DNA of 64,000 bases from Streptomyces triticagri. GTDB lineage: Bacteria > Actinomycetota > Actinomycetes > Streptomycetales > Streptomycetaceae. Of this stretch, positions 25,273-34,114 are shown in pieces. The stretch covers positions 106,969-170,968 of the forward strand of contig NZ_QUAK01000234.1 in the NCBI RefSeq assembly GCF_003429565.1, written 5' to 3'. Made by a program: the position numbers and the translations under genes. Below the pieces are notes generated by a model. That model did not search any database. It was not told the origin of the DNA and saw only the letters and a list, made by a program, of their open reading frames with translations. Positions within the stretch are counted from its first letter, which is position 1. The number at the start of each line of letters is the position of its first letter.

Positions 25273-26250
25273 GTGCAGCCGCTCACCCGCGAACGGACCA
25301 CCGCACCCGGTGAGGCTCCCGCACCGCGCCGCTCCCGGCAGCCCCTCACCAGCGCCCCTGCACCGGCCCGCACCCTGTGGCCGTACCTGCTGATCGCCCC
25401 CGCCGTACTCGGCACCCTCTACTTGCTCGTCCACCCCCTGCTGCGTGCCCTGCTGATCTCCCTCCAGGACTTCGGGCTTCGCCAACTCATCCTGGGCGAC
25501 GCAGAGTTCGTAGGCCTGGAGAACTATCGGACGCTGCTCACCGACCCGCGCTTCTGGGAGGTCGTACGGCGCACCTTCGTCTTCATGGCGATCAACGTCG
25601 CCCTCATCATGGTGATCTCGACCCTGGTCGCGCTGATGGTCGAACGGCTCGGACGCTTCGGGCGCACCATGGTGCTCAGCGCCCTGGTGCTGGCCTGGGC
25701 GATGCCCGTGATCGCGGCCACCACCGTCTTCCAGTGGCTCTTCCACTCCGAATTCGGCGTCGTCAACCGGTCGTTGCGGAGCCTCGGGCTCGACTCCTTC
25801 GACCGCTACACCTGGTTCGCGAGCGGACCGGCCTCCTTCGCCATCCTGGTGCTGCTCATCGTGTGGCAGTCGGTGCCGTTCGCCGCGATCACTCTCTACT
25901 CGGCGCTCACCACCGTCCCCGCCGAGCTCCACGAGTCGGCTCGGATCGACGGCGCGGGCGCCCGGCGGATCTTCCGCTCGATCACCTTCCCGATGATCCG
26001 GCCGATCTTCATGCTGGTCCTGTCGCTCGAAGTGATCTGGACCTTCAAGGCGTTCGTACAGATCTGGGTGATGACCCGAGGCGGCCCGGGCGACGCCACC
26101 ACCATCCTGCCGGTGTACGCCGTCCAGACCGCGCTCTCCGCCCAGCACTACGACCTGGGGGCGGCCGCCTCCATGGTCACGGTGGTGCTGATGTCCGGCG
26201 TACTGGTCGCCTACTTCCGGCAGATGTACAAGCAGGAGGCCGAGCTGTGA
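25273..26250 (+). CDS. Sugar ABC transporter permease (DasB-like)
   Basis: This 325-residue inner-membrane protein has a 35-residue basic N-terminus and six or seven hydrophobic segments. The EAA loop is ESARIDGAGARRIFRSITFP. It starts with GTG 5 bases after the binding-protein stop. It should pair with the next permease and use an ATPase encoded elsewhere (MsiK is the usual one). Confidence 0.86.
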   Translation: MQPLTRERTTAPGEAPAPRRSRQPLTSAPAPARTLWPYLLIAPAVLGTLYLLVHPLLRALLISLQDFGLRQLILGDAEFVGLENYRTLLTDPRFWEVVRRTFVFMAINVALIMVISTLVALMVERLGRFGRTMVLSALVLAWAMPVIAATTVFQWLFHSEFGVVNRSLRSLGLDSFDRYTWFASGPASFAILVLLIVWQSVPFAAITLYSALTTVPAELHESARIDGAGARRIFRSITFPMIRPIFMLVLSLEVIWTFKAFVQIWVMTRGGPGDATTILPVYAVQTALSAQHYDLGAAASMVTVVLMSGVLVAYFRQMYKQEAEL

Positions 26251-27080
26251 CCCGCTCCCGGATCCGCCGGATCCCCCTCGACGCGGCAGCCGTACTGACC
26301 GTCCTCGTCTGCCTCTTCCCCGTCTACTGGATGATCGCCACCGCCTTCCGGCCCACCGGGGACATCCAGTCCGCGAATCCCCGACTCATCCCGTACACCT
26401 GGACGTTGGAGCACTTCCGCACGGCCGTCGACGCGGACGGATTCGCCCTCTTCTGGCGCAACAGCATCCTCGTCACCGCGAGCGCCGTGCTCCTCGCCCT
26501 CGTCGTCGCGCTCGGCGCCGCCTTCGCGGTGGCGCGGCTGCGCTGGAGCGGACGCCGGCAGTTCATGCTGATGGTCTTCATCGCGCAGATGGCGCCCTGG
26601 GAGTCACTGATCATCCCGATCTACATCATCTCCCGGGACACCGACATGCTCGACCGGCTGCCCACCCTGACCCTCGTGTACTTCATGATCACGCTGCCGT
26701 TCACCATCGTGGTGCTGCGCGGCTTCCTCGGCACCATCCCGCCCGAGCTCGAGGAGTCCGCCCAGGTCGACGGCTGCACCCGGCTCGGCGCCTTCCGAAG
26801 AATCGCCTTCCCGCTGCTCGCCCCGGGCCTGATGGCCACCTCGCTGTTCGGCTACATCACCGCCTGGAACGAATTCGCCTACGCCAACTTCCTGATCATC
26901 AAGCAGCAGGACAGCCGCACCCTGCCGGTCTGGCTCTCCTCCTTCCAGAACACCTTCGGCACCGACTGGGGCGCCACCATGGCCGCCTCCACCCTCTTCG
27001 CGCTGCCCGCCCTCGCCATCTTTCTGATCCTGCAGCGCCATGTGACCTCGGGGTTCGCCTCCGGGGCCGTCAAGGGCTGA
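26247..27080 (+). CDS. Sugar ABC transporter permease (DasC-like)
   Basis: This 277-residue inner-membrane protein is the second permease. It starts at a GTG that overlaps the previous stop (GTGA), showing translational coupling. About six spans are visible and the EAA loop is EESAQVDGCTRLGAFRRIAF. TAWNEFAYANFLI before the last span is typical of MalG-type permeases. Confidence 0.86.
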   Translation: MTRSRIRRIPLDAAAVLTVLVCLFPVYWMIATAFRPTGDIQSANPRLIPYTWTLEHFRTAVDADGFALFWRNSILVTASAVLLALVVALGAAFAVARLRWSGRRQFMLMVFIAQMAPWESLIIPIYIISRDTDMLDRLPTLTLVYFMITLPFTIVVLRGFLGTIPPELEESAQVDGCTRLGAFRRIAFPLLAPGLMATSLFGYITAWNEFAYANFLIIKQQDSRTLPVWLSSFQNTFGTDWGATMAASTLFALPALAIFLILQRHVTSGFASGAVKG

Positions 27081-27107
27081 CCGACCCCACGCCTTGGAGG
27101 CCGAGCC

Positions 27108-28697
27108 GTGACCGCACCGCGCGCCGAGAGCGCCCTCGTCCCGAAGCCGAGCCGGTACTCCCCGCGGCCCGGCCACTTCACCCTCGATGCGGGTACGACC
27201 GTGCGTACGGCCCCCGGGGCCGAGCCGGCCGCGAGCCTGCTCCGGTCACTGCTCGCCCCGGCCACCGGCCTCCCACTGCGGCCATCGGCGACGGGCAACC
27301 TCGTCCTCGCCCTCGACCCGCAACTGACGGGCCTCGGCGCCGAGGGATACGGGCTCACCATCGGCCCGAGCGGCGTCCTCCTGCGGGCCGCCCAACCGGA
27401 CGGGCTGCTCCACGGCATCCAGACGATCCGTCAACTCCTGCCGCCCGAAGCCCTGTCGGCGAAACCGCAGCGCGGCGTCACCTGGCGGCTGCCCTGCGCC
27501 GAGATCACCGATGTGCCGCGCCACTCCTGGCGGGGCGCCATGCTGGACGTCGCCCGCCATTTCCAGCCCGCCTCCTACGTACGCCGCTACGTGGACCTGC
27601 TCGCCCTGCACAAACTCAACGTCCTGCAGCTGCACCTCACCGACGACCAGGGCTGGCGGATGCCCGTCGCCGCGTACCCGAGGCTCACCGGGATCGGCGG
27701 CCACCGGGCCCGGTCCATGGTCGGCCCGGCCGGCAGTACGACGTACGACGGAACACCGCACGGCGGCAGTTACACCAGGGACGAGCTGGCCGGGATCGTG
27801 GCGCACGCGGCCGAGCGCGGCGTCACCGTCGTACCCGAGATCGAGATGCCGGGCCATGTCAGGGCGGCCCTGGCCGCCTACCCGGAGCTCGGCAACGACC
27901 CGGGCCGCCGCCTCGACGTCTGGACCGACTGGGGCGTCTGCGACACCGTCCTCGGCGTCCACGACGCGGCCGTCGACTTCTGCCGCACCGTCCTCGACGA
28001 GGTCATGGAGGTCTTTCCCTCCCCGTACGTGCACGTCGGCGGCGACGAGTGCCCGACCGGCGAATGGGAGCGGAGTCCGGCGGCGCGCCGGCGGATGGCG
28101 GCCGAACAGCTCACGCATCCACGGGAGTTGCACCACTGGTTCATGAGTCGAATCGGCGAGCATCTGCAGTCCCGGGGGCGCCGCCCGGTCGGGTGGGCGG
28201 AGACCGGCACCGCACTGCCACCCGGATTCACCGCGATGACCTGGCGCGACCCCGAACACGGCCGCGCCGCCGCCCGCCGCGGCCACCAGGTGGTGATGGC
28301 CCACTACCTCGCCACCTACCTCGACTACGCCCAGTCCGCCGATCCCGGCGAGCCGCCCGGCCAGCCGGGCGCCGTCGTCGACCTGCGTGCCGTACACGCC
28401 CACGATCCGGCACCGAGCGACTGGGACCCCGAGGAGGCCTCCCAAGTGCTCGGCGCACAAGCACAGTTGTGGACCGAGTTCGCCGCCACCCCCGACCAGA
28501 TCGAGTACCGGTCCTTCCCACGGCTGTGTGCGCTGGCCGACCGCGCCTGGAGCGGCGAGACCTCCTGGACCGGAGACTTCCTGCCCCGACTGCGCACCCA
28601 CACGACCCGCCTCGACGCCCTGGGCGTCCGGCACCGCCCCCTGACTCCGCCGCGCCTGCCCCTGGCCGCGGCGGCACGAACCGCCCCGCCCCGCTAG
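27108..28697 (+). CDS. Cytosolic GH20 beta-N-acetylhexosaminidase (DasD-like)
   Basis: This 529-residue enzyme would cleave imported chitobiose to GlcNAc. It has no signal peptide. The N-terminal GH20b domain covers about residues 10-130. The TIM barrel starts at HSWRGAMLDVARHFQP and holds the catalytic pair D313-E314 in VHVGGDECPTG, plus VVPEIEMPGHVRAAL and LGAQAQLWTEF. It follows the permease by 27 bases. This is the last gene in the das-like unit; released GlcNAc could then act as signal after phosphorylation. Confidence 0.88.
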   Translation: MTAPRAESALVPKPSRYSPRPGHFTLDAGTTVRTAPGAEPAASLLRSLLAPATGLPLRPSATGNLVLALDPQLTGLGAEGYGLTIGPSGVLLRAAQPDGLLHGIQTIRQLLPPEALSAKPQRGVTWRLPCAEITDVPRHSWRGAMLDVARHFQPASYVRRYVDLLALHKLNVLQLHLTDDQGWRMPVAAYPRLTGIGGHRARSMVGPAGSTTYDGTPHGGSYTRDELAGIVAHAAERGVTVVPEIEMPGHVRAALAAYPELGNDPGRRLDVWTDWGVCDTVLGVHDAAVDFCRTVLDEVMEVFPSPYVHVGGDECPTGEWERSPAARRRMAAEQLTHPRELHHWFMSRIGEHLQSRGRRPVGWAETGTALPPGFTAMTWRDPEHGRAAARRGHQVVMAHYLATYLDYAQSADPGEPPGQPGAVVDLRAVHAHDPAPSDWDPEEASQVLGAQAQLWTEFAATPDQIEYRSFPRLCALADRAWSGETSWTGDFLPRLRTHTTRLDALGVRHRPLTPPRLPLAAAARTAPPR

Positions 28698-28760
28698 TTG
28701 CGGCGGCGAGCGGACCAGGCACATCCCACAGCAGTCCCCCCCACACAAGGAGGATCCCCC

Positions 28761-29744
28761 GTGTCCGCAGTCCGACGAACCCCGCAGACGCACCGAGCCC
28801 AGCGCTCCCGCCGCACACACCTGCGCACCGCCCTGACCGTGGCCACGGTCACCGGCCTCTGCGCGCTGTCGCTGACCGCCACCGCGCAGGCGGACGACGA
28901 CCGCCGCGGTGAGAGGGGTGGGAGCAGCGCGAAGGCCGCCGGAGAAGCCCTCTTCGACGACTTCGACTACACCTCGCACACCGACCCGGCGATCTCCGCC
29001 AACGGCTGGACCGTCCGCGGCGAGTCCGGTGGCCCCGGCGTCCCCGGAGCCGGCTGGTCCCCGGAGAACATCACCTTCTCCCAGGACGGCGACAACTCGG
29101 TGATGAACCTGGAGACCTCCACCGCCGGCACCCCGGAGTCGACCGAACAGTCCGAACTCCTCACCCAGAGCATGAAGTTCAAGAACGGCACCTACGCGTC
29201 CAGGGTGAAGTTCTCCGACGCGCCCCGCTCCGGACCCGACGGCGACCGCCTGGTCCAGACGTTCTTCACCCTCAACGACCTGACCGCGCCGATGGCCGAC
29301 GACTACTCCGAGTACGACTTCGAGTATCTGCCCAACGGCGGCTGGGGCGAGCCCGCCAACATCCTCTACACCACATCGTGGGAGACCTACCGCCCCGACC
29401 CCTGGGAGGCGGTCAACCAGCACACCGAGTCCCGTACCAGCTTCGAGGGCTGGCACGACCTGGTCTTCACCATCGACGACAACGCCATCACGTACTACAT
29501 CGACGGCGAGGTCTTCGGCACCCACGACGCCCAGTACCTGCCCGAGCGCCCCATGGGCATCTACTTCAACCAGTGGCTGATCGACCTCGAGGGCCAGACC
29601 TCCACCGAACCCCGCGCCTACGACCAGCAGGTGGACTACGTCCTGCATGTCAAGGACGAGGTGCTCAGCCCGGCCGAGGTGCAGGCCGAGGTCGACTCGT
29701 ACCGCGCCTCGGGCACCAGCTTCGAGGACAACGTGCCCGGCTGA
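28761..29744 (+). CDS. Secreted GH16-like glycoside hydrolase
   Basis: This 327-residue exported protein has a long Arg-rich signal peptide ending TATAQADD near residue 45. The jelly-roll domain follows (ALFDDFDYTSHTDPAISANG). The catalytic motif EYDFEYLP fits GH16 (ExDxE), with E184 nucleophile, D186 and E188 acid. It ends VDYVLHVKDEVLSPAEV. AAGGAGG precedes the GTG start. It is quite different from the second GH16 protein at 30888-31808, so substrates may differ; proximity to a chitobiose importer does not prove a chitin link. Confidence 0.78.
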   Translation: MSAVRRTPQTHRAQRSRRTHLRTALTVATVTGLCALSLTATAQADDDRRGERGGSSAKAAGEALFDDFDYTSHTDPAISANGWTVRGESGGPGVPGAGWSPENITFSQDGDNSVMNLETSTAGTPESTEQSELLTQSMKFKNGTYASRVKFSDAPRSGPDGDRLVQTFFTLNDLTAPMADDYSEYDFEYLPNGGWGEPANILYTTSWETYRPDPWEAVNQHTESRTSFEGWHDLVFTIDDNAITYYIDGEVFGTHDAQYLPERPMGIYFNQWLIDLEGQTSTEPRAYDQQVDYVLHVKDEVLSPAEVQAEVDSYRASGTSFEDNVPG

Positions 29745-29771
29745 CCGCCGCGGCCGCGACTCGGTCGCTCC

Positions 29772-29805
29772 CCGGACTCCGCCGCCCCGCGGCAGCGGAG
29801 TCCGG
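29772..29805 (+). terminator. Stem-loop after the GH16-like gene
   Basis: Perfect 11-base arms (29772-29782 and 29795-29805) flank a 12-base loop, 27 bases after the stop. There is no T-tract, which is usual for GC-rich actinobacterial terminators. Confidence 0.6.
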
Positions 29806-29861
29806 TCGGCGCCCGGGATGTCGTCCTGGACGCGAGTGGGCCGGCTTGAGAGGGTCGCCCG

Positions 29862-30818
29862 ATGGAATCGGATCGTTCGGATCAGCCGAGGAGAGCACAG
29901 GAGCGGGACGCACTGCGAGACAGGGTGGCGGTGGTCGCCGGTGCGACGCGTGGCGCGGGGCGGGGCATCGCGGCGGCGTTGGGCGAGGCGGGAGCGACGG
30001 TGATCTGCACCGGTCGCAGCAGCAGCCGCGGTGACGCGTCCATCCGCTCCGACTACGACCGCGACGAGACCATCGAGGAGACCGCCGAACTCGTCACCGC
30101 GCTGGGCGGACGGGGAATCCCCGTCCAGGTCGACCACCTCGACAGCGAGCAGGTGGCGCGGCTCGCCGACCGACTACGGCGGGAGCACGGACACATCGAC
30201 GTGCTGGTCAACGCCATCTGGGGCGCCGAAGTACTCAAGGGACCGCCGCCGACCTGGAACACGCCCGTCTGGCAGCACGATGTGGACACCGGCCTGCGGA
30301 TCCTGCGTCTCGCCGTCGACACCCATCTGATCACCTCGCACCACCTGCTGCCCCTGATGGTCGACCGTCCCGGCGGGCTCCTGGTGGAGATCACCGACGG
30401 CACGACCGCGTACAACGCCGAGCAGTACCGGATCTCGGCGTACTACGACCTGGCGAAGGTGGCCGTGAACCGTCTGGGATTCTCGCAGGGACACGAGCTC
30501 GCGTCCTACGGAGCGACGGCGCTCGCGGTCACTCCGGGCTGGATGCGTTCGGAGATCATGCTGGACAACTTCGGTGTCACCGAGGAGAACTGGCGCGATG
30601 CGCTGGACGGGAATGTCGAGGGATATCCGGCCGCCCCCGGCGGTTTCGAGGCGTCCGAGTCGCCGCGCTTCGTCGGCAGGGGCATCGCCGCCCTGGCCGG
30701 CGATCCCGACAGGGCGCGATGGAACCAGCTTTCGGTGACGGCCGGCGACCTGGCCCGTGCTTACGGCGTCACGGACGTCGACGGCAGCCGGCCCGACGCG
30801 TGGGCGGGGACCGACTGA
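29862..30818 (+). CDS. Short-chain dehydrogenase/reductase
   Basis: This 318-residue protein is a classical-type SDR. The NAD(P) motif is VVAGATRGAGRGIA and the first beta strand is followed by VICTGRSSSRG, favouring NADP. The catalytic Tyr-Lys pair is in ISAYYDLAKVAVNRL. A 60-residue insert-like stretch (MLDNFGVTEENWRDALDGNV) comes after the active site. It stands alone, facing a convergent GH16 gene. Substrate unknown. Confidence 0.85.
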   Translation: MESDRSDQPRRAQERDALRDRVAVVAGATRGAGRGIAAALGEAGATVICTGRSSSRGDASIRSDYDRDETIEETAELVTALGGRGIPVQVDHLDSEQVARLADRLRREHGHIDVLVNAIWGAEVLKGPPPTWNTPVWQHDVDTGLRILRLAVDTHLITSHHLLPLMVDRPGGLLVEITDGTTAYNAEQYRISAYYDLAKVAVNRLGFSQGHELASYGATALAVTPGWMRSEIMLDNFGVTEENWRDALDGNVEGYPAAPGGFEASESPRFVGRGIAALAGDPDRARWNQLSVTAGDLARAYGVTDVDGSRPDAWAGTD

Positions 30819-30890
30819 CGACGGCGGTCCGGGGCCGCGGCGGTGATGTCACCACCCCGGCCCCGGACCGATGTGTGCGGCCCGTCGTCA
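30816..30890. terminator. Nested bidirectional dyad between convergent genes
   Basis: A perfect 13-base stem (30825-30837 with 30858-30870) encloses the smaller palindrome GGTGATGTCACC (30842-30853). An outer stem pairs TGACGACGG (30816) with CCGTCGTCA (30882-30890). The two convergent stop codons sit at the outer edges. It is best read as a shared terminator. Confidence 0.65.
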
Positions 30891-31808
30891 GGCGGGCGGA
30901 GCGGCGTCGTCGGTCTCCACGCGCACGTGGTCGACGACGAGTTCCTGCGGGAACGTCGTGCTGTCGTCCGGGTCTCCGGGCCAGTCGCCGCCGACCGCGA
31001 GGTTGAGGATCATGAAGAACGGCTTGTTGAAGACCCATTCGTTGCCGCCCAGGTCGGCGGGCGTCCGGGTCTGGAACTCATTGCCGTCCACGGACCAGGT
31101 AATGGAGTCGGGGGCCCAGTCCACCGCGAAGGTGTGGAAGTCGTCGGCGAAGTCCTCCCCGCCGGGCAGCGAGTAGTCGGCGCCGATACCGCCCGCGCCC
31201 GAGTAGCCGGGGCCGTGCAGAGTGCCGTGCACCGTGCCCGGTTCGAAGCCGACGTTCTCCATGATGTCGATCTCACCGCTGGCGGGCCAGCCGACGTCAC
31301 CGAAGTCCGACCCGAGCATCCAGAAGGCGGGCCACATCCCCTGACCGCGCGGGACCTTCATCCTGGCTTCCACATGCCCGTAGGCCTGGTTGAAGGTGGT
31401 CGCGGTGTTCAGCCGGGACGACGTGTACTCACAAGTGCCGTACCAGCACTGGTAGTCGGCCGGATTCTCCTTGCGGGCGGTGATGACGAGATGACCCTCG
31501 CCGTCGAGCGCGGCGTTGTCGCTGCCCGGTGTGTAGTACTGCCGCTCGTGGTTGCTTTCGTTGTCGCCGGTCTCCAGCTGCCACTTGCTGCTGTCCACGG
31601 CGGACCCGGCAGGTCCGTCGAACTCGTCGGCGAACGAGGCGGCCGCCGCCTTCTTGCCCGCCGCCTCGGACGCGTCGGGTGAGGCCGAGGCTCCGGACGG
31701 CAGCGCCGCGGCGACGGCGCAGCAGCAAGCCAGCGAGGCGGCGCCGAGGACGGCGCGGCGTTTCCCGGAGAGCCGGCGCTTGTGGCGGGTGGGGGTGTGC
31801 ACGGTCAT
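30888..31808 (-). CDS. Secreted GH16 endo-beta-1,3-glucanase-like enzyme
   Basis: This 306-residue exported enzyme resembles laminarinases. A signal peptide covers about residues 1-43. The jelly-roll domain carries ASGEIDIMENVGFEPG, with nucleophile E179, D181 and acid E184; the bulge Met is typical of the laminarinase branch. QGMWPAFWMLG and FDDFHTFAVDW-like motifs (DDFHTFAVDWAPDSITW) also match. A GTG one codon before the ATG is an alternative start. Fungal or oomycete wall glucan is a likely substrate. Confidence 0.86.
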   Translation of the reverse strand: MTVHTPTRHKRRLSGKRRAVLGAASLACCCAVAAALPSGASASPDASEAAGKKAAAASFADEFDGPAGSAVDSSKWQLETGDNESNHERQYYTPGSDNAALDGEGHLVITARKENPADYQCWYGTCEYTSSRLNTATTFNQAYGHVEARMKVPRGQGMWPAFWMLGSDFGDVGWPASGEIDIMENVGFEPGTVHGTLHGPGYSGAGGIGADYSLPGGEDFADDFHTFAVDWAPDSITWSVDGNEFQTRTPADLGGNEWVFNKPFFMILNLAVGGDWPGDPDDSTTFPQELVVDHVRVETDDAAPPA

Positions 31809-31977
31809 CACATCGCTTCGTGGGGGGACATGCGCATGACATTTCAGTGCTTCTTGCTGTACGCGTGTCGAGAGGTGAACGCATCAGGCGAACCACTCCC
31901 GTCACTTCGTTCACTACTTGATAAGGCGTACGGGAAGGCCCGTCAAGGGTTTGGTGCAGACCAGGGGTGACGGTCGA

Positions 31978-32829
31978 TCAGCTGCGGTAGGCCGTCATCG
32001 CGGTCCGGGCGAAGGAATCGATCAACGGGCCGGACTCGCCCGCGTTCCACGCAAGCACCACACGGCTGGGCGGCATGTCCGTCACCGGGACCACGGTGAG
32101 CCCGTGCACCGGCGGGTCGTCGAGGAGCGTCATGCCGACCGTCCCGCTCCACAGCACGGCCTGCCGGCACTCCTGAACGGCGCGCACCACCGGTCCTTCC
32201 CGTGCCTCACCGCCGTTCCAGTACGCCTGCCACTGCGGGTCGGTACCCGCCGGGAAACGGAACCAGCGGCGGTCGGCCAGATCGGCGAGCTTCAGCCGGT
32301 CGCGCCCGGCCAGCGGATCGTCGGCGCGGAGCAGAGCGCCCACCGGGTCGGCCCGCAACTCGTGGACCGTCAGGCCGGTTTCGTCGAACGGGGCGCGGGT
32401 CAGCGCGATGTCGACCAGGCCGGCGTGCAACCCGCAGGTGGGGTCGGTCAGATCGGCCTCGCGGATCCGGACCTCGACCTGCGGATGCCGGCGGCGGTAC
32501 GCATCCGCGAGCCGGGTCGCGGCAGGATCGGCGGTGTCGCCCAGGAAGCCGACGGTGATCGCGGCGGTCCCGGCCGCGGCGGCCACGCGCACCCGCGCCC
32601 GCTCGGCCCGGTCGAGCAGCTCCCGCGCCTCGTCGAGCAGTACCGCCCCTGCCGGGGTCAGGGTGACACCGGCCGGCGAGCGCACGAGCAGTGCGGCGCC
32701 GAGCTCGCTCTCCAGCTGCCTGATCGCCCGGCTCAGCGGCGGCTGACTCATGTGCAGGCGGGTGGCGGCACGCCCGAAGTGGAGTTCCTCGGCCACCGCC
32801 ACGAAGTAGCGCAGCGTACGTAGCTCCAT
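31978..32829 (-). CDS. LysR-family transcriptional regulator
   Basis: This 283-residue regulator has the LysR winged helix-turn-helix at the N-terminus (ELRTLRYFVAVAEELHFGRA, then MSQPPLSRAIRQLE) and a periplasmic-binding-like effector domain from about residue 90. It is divergent from a DoxX gene with a 106-base gap, so the DoxX and acetyltransferase genes are plausible targets. Effector unknown. Confidence 0.87.
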   Translation of the reverse strand: MELRTLRYFVAVAEELHFGRAATRLHMSQPPLSRAIRQLESELGAALLVRSPAGVTLTPAGAVLLDEARELLDRAERARVRVAAAAGTAAITVGFLGDTADPAATRLADAYRRRHPQVEVRIREADLTDPTCGLHAGLVDIALTRAPFDETGLTVHELRADPVGALLRADDPLAGRDRLKLADLADRRWFRFPAGTDPQWQAYWNGGEAREGPVVRAVQECRQAVLWSGTVGMTLLDDPPVHGLTVVPVTDMPPSRVVLAWNAGESGPLIDSFARTAMTAYRS

Positions 32830-32935
32830 GCTGCAACGATACCCAGGAGGTATCGAGAGGATGGAACGGGTCTTGGACGGCCACGGCTCGCCGCCGGTGC
32901 AATCGGCATACACAGCACCGACCGAGAGGGAGATC

Positions 32936-33298
32936 GTGAACGTCGCCTACTGGATCGTCGCCGGACTGCTCGGCCTCTTCTACCTCTATGCGGGCGGGGC
33001 GAAGCTGGTGCGGAGCCGTGAGCAGCTGCTGCCGATGATGGCCTGGGTGGACAGCACACCGATGCCGGTCGTCCGCGCACTCGGCACGATCGAAGTGCTC
33101 GGCGCGGCCGGGCTGGTCCTTCCGGTACTGACCGGCATCGCGCCGTGGCTCGCATCGGCCGCGGCCATCGGATTCGTGATCCTGCAGATCGGCGCGACCC
33201 GGGTGCACCTGCGGCGCGGGGACCGCCAGATCGCCCTCAACGCCACGCTCCTTGCCGCGGCCGCGGCGACTGTGTGGCTGTCGACGACCTGGTGGTGA
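32936..33298 (+). CDS. DoxX-family membrane protein
   Basis: This 120-residue protein has four hydrophobic segments and the DoxX-like pattern YLYAGGAKLVRSREQL and GTIEVLGAAGLVLPVLTGI. The family is linked to redox or thiosulfate metabolism in some organisms but mostly uncharacterised. The GTG start follows a GAGAGGGAG ribosome site. Confidence 0.8.
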   Translation: MNVAYWIVAGLLGLFYLYAGGAKLVRSREQLLPMMAWVDSTPMPVVRALGTIEVLGAAGLVLPVLTGIAPWLASAAAIGFVILQIGATRVHLRRGDRQIALNATLLAAAAATVWLSTTWW

Positions 33299-33363
33299 CG
33301 GGGCGGGAGAACTCCCGGGGTGGGGTGAATACGATCAACCTCACCGACAGGAAGGACCGCGCC

Positions 33364-33906
33364 ATGCCCGCCGACCGCCTCATGCGTATCCACAGCCCCG
33401 AGTTCAAGGCCATGGCCGACCGCGTCCTGCGGGTCACCGCGCTCACGTCCCGTCTCAACGCCCTGCCGTTCGACGACGAGTCGGGCAAGGCGGAGCTGCT
33501 CGAGCAGATCCTCGGGGCACCGCTGCCGGACAGAGTCACGATCTATCCGCCGTTCTACACCGACCACGGCCCGAACCTGGACCTGGCGGAACGGGTGTTC
33601 ATCAACCAGAACTGCACATTCCTGGACTACGCGGGCATCCGGCTCGCCGAGCGTGTGATGGTCGGCCCGAAGGTCACGTTCATCACCGTCAGCCACCCCG
33701 TCGACCCCGCCGAGCGCCGGGAGTGGCTGACCGGTGGCCCCATCGACGTGGCCGAGAACGCGTGGATCGGCGCAGGCGCCACGATCCTGCCCGGCGTCAC
33801 CATCGGCCGTGACGCAGTGGTCGCCGCGGGCGCGGTCGTCGCCGACGACGTGCCGCCCGCAACACTGGTCACCGGTCCGAAGGCCACGGTGAACCGCGCG
33901 TGGTGA
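33364..33906 (+). CDS. Sugar O-acetyltransferase, left-handed beta-helix (NodL/maltose acetyltransferase-like)
   Basis: This 180-residue enzyme has hexapeptide repeats making a left-handed beta-helix (VFINQNCTFLDYAGIRLAER, VAENAWIGAGATILPGVTIG, AVVAAGAVVADDV). The catalytic His lies in FITVSHPVDPAERR. It probably transfers acetyl from acetyl-CoA to a sugar. AGGAAGGA lies before the ATG. It is 65 bases after the DoxX gene, likely in the same transcript. Confidence 0.85.
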   Translation: MPADRLMRIHSPEFKAMADRVLRVTALTSRLNALPFDDESGKAELLEQILGAPLPDRVTIYPPFYTDHGPNLDLAERVFINQNCTFLDYAGIRLAERVMVGPKVTFITVSHPVDPAERREWLTGGPIDVAENAWIGAGATILPGVTIGRDAVVAAGAVVADDVPPATLVTGPKATVNRAW

Positions 33907-34114
33907 CGCCGCTCCCGGATTCCCCGCCGGGCCGCGGTACAGGATGACTGACCCACGGGCACGCACGACCCCGAGGCGACCGCATGTCCAAGCGCACACA
34001 GCCCGGTCGTGAACCCGAGCGAGAGCGCCGGATTCGTCGAGCGTCATGTCTCGAAGATCCAGTGGGTCGGCTCCTGCTGATCCCGAGGCTGATCCCACCT
34101 GCGAGACTGCGGTC

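Noticed and set aside
27246..30137. A 960-codon minus-strand frame across the GH20, GH16 and SDR genes
   Set aside because: It has no ribosome site or motif and is opposite three recognisable genes.
31812..31977. TCACTTCGTTCACT motif upstream of the GH16 gene
   Set aside because: It is a weak direct repeat in a short AT-richer stretch and could simply be the promoter; no regulator could be tied to it.
33907..34114. A second riboswitch before cobF
   Set aside because: No B12 box or aptamer core is present in this leader.
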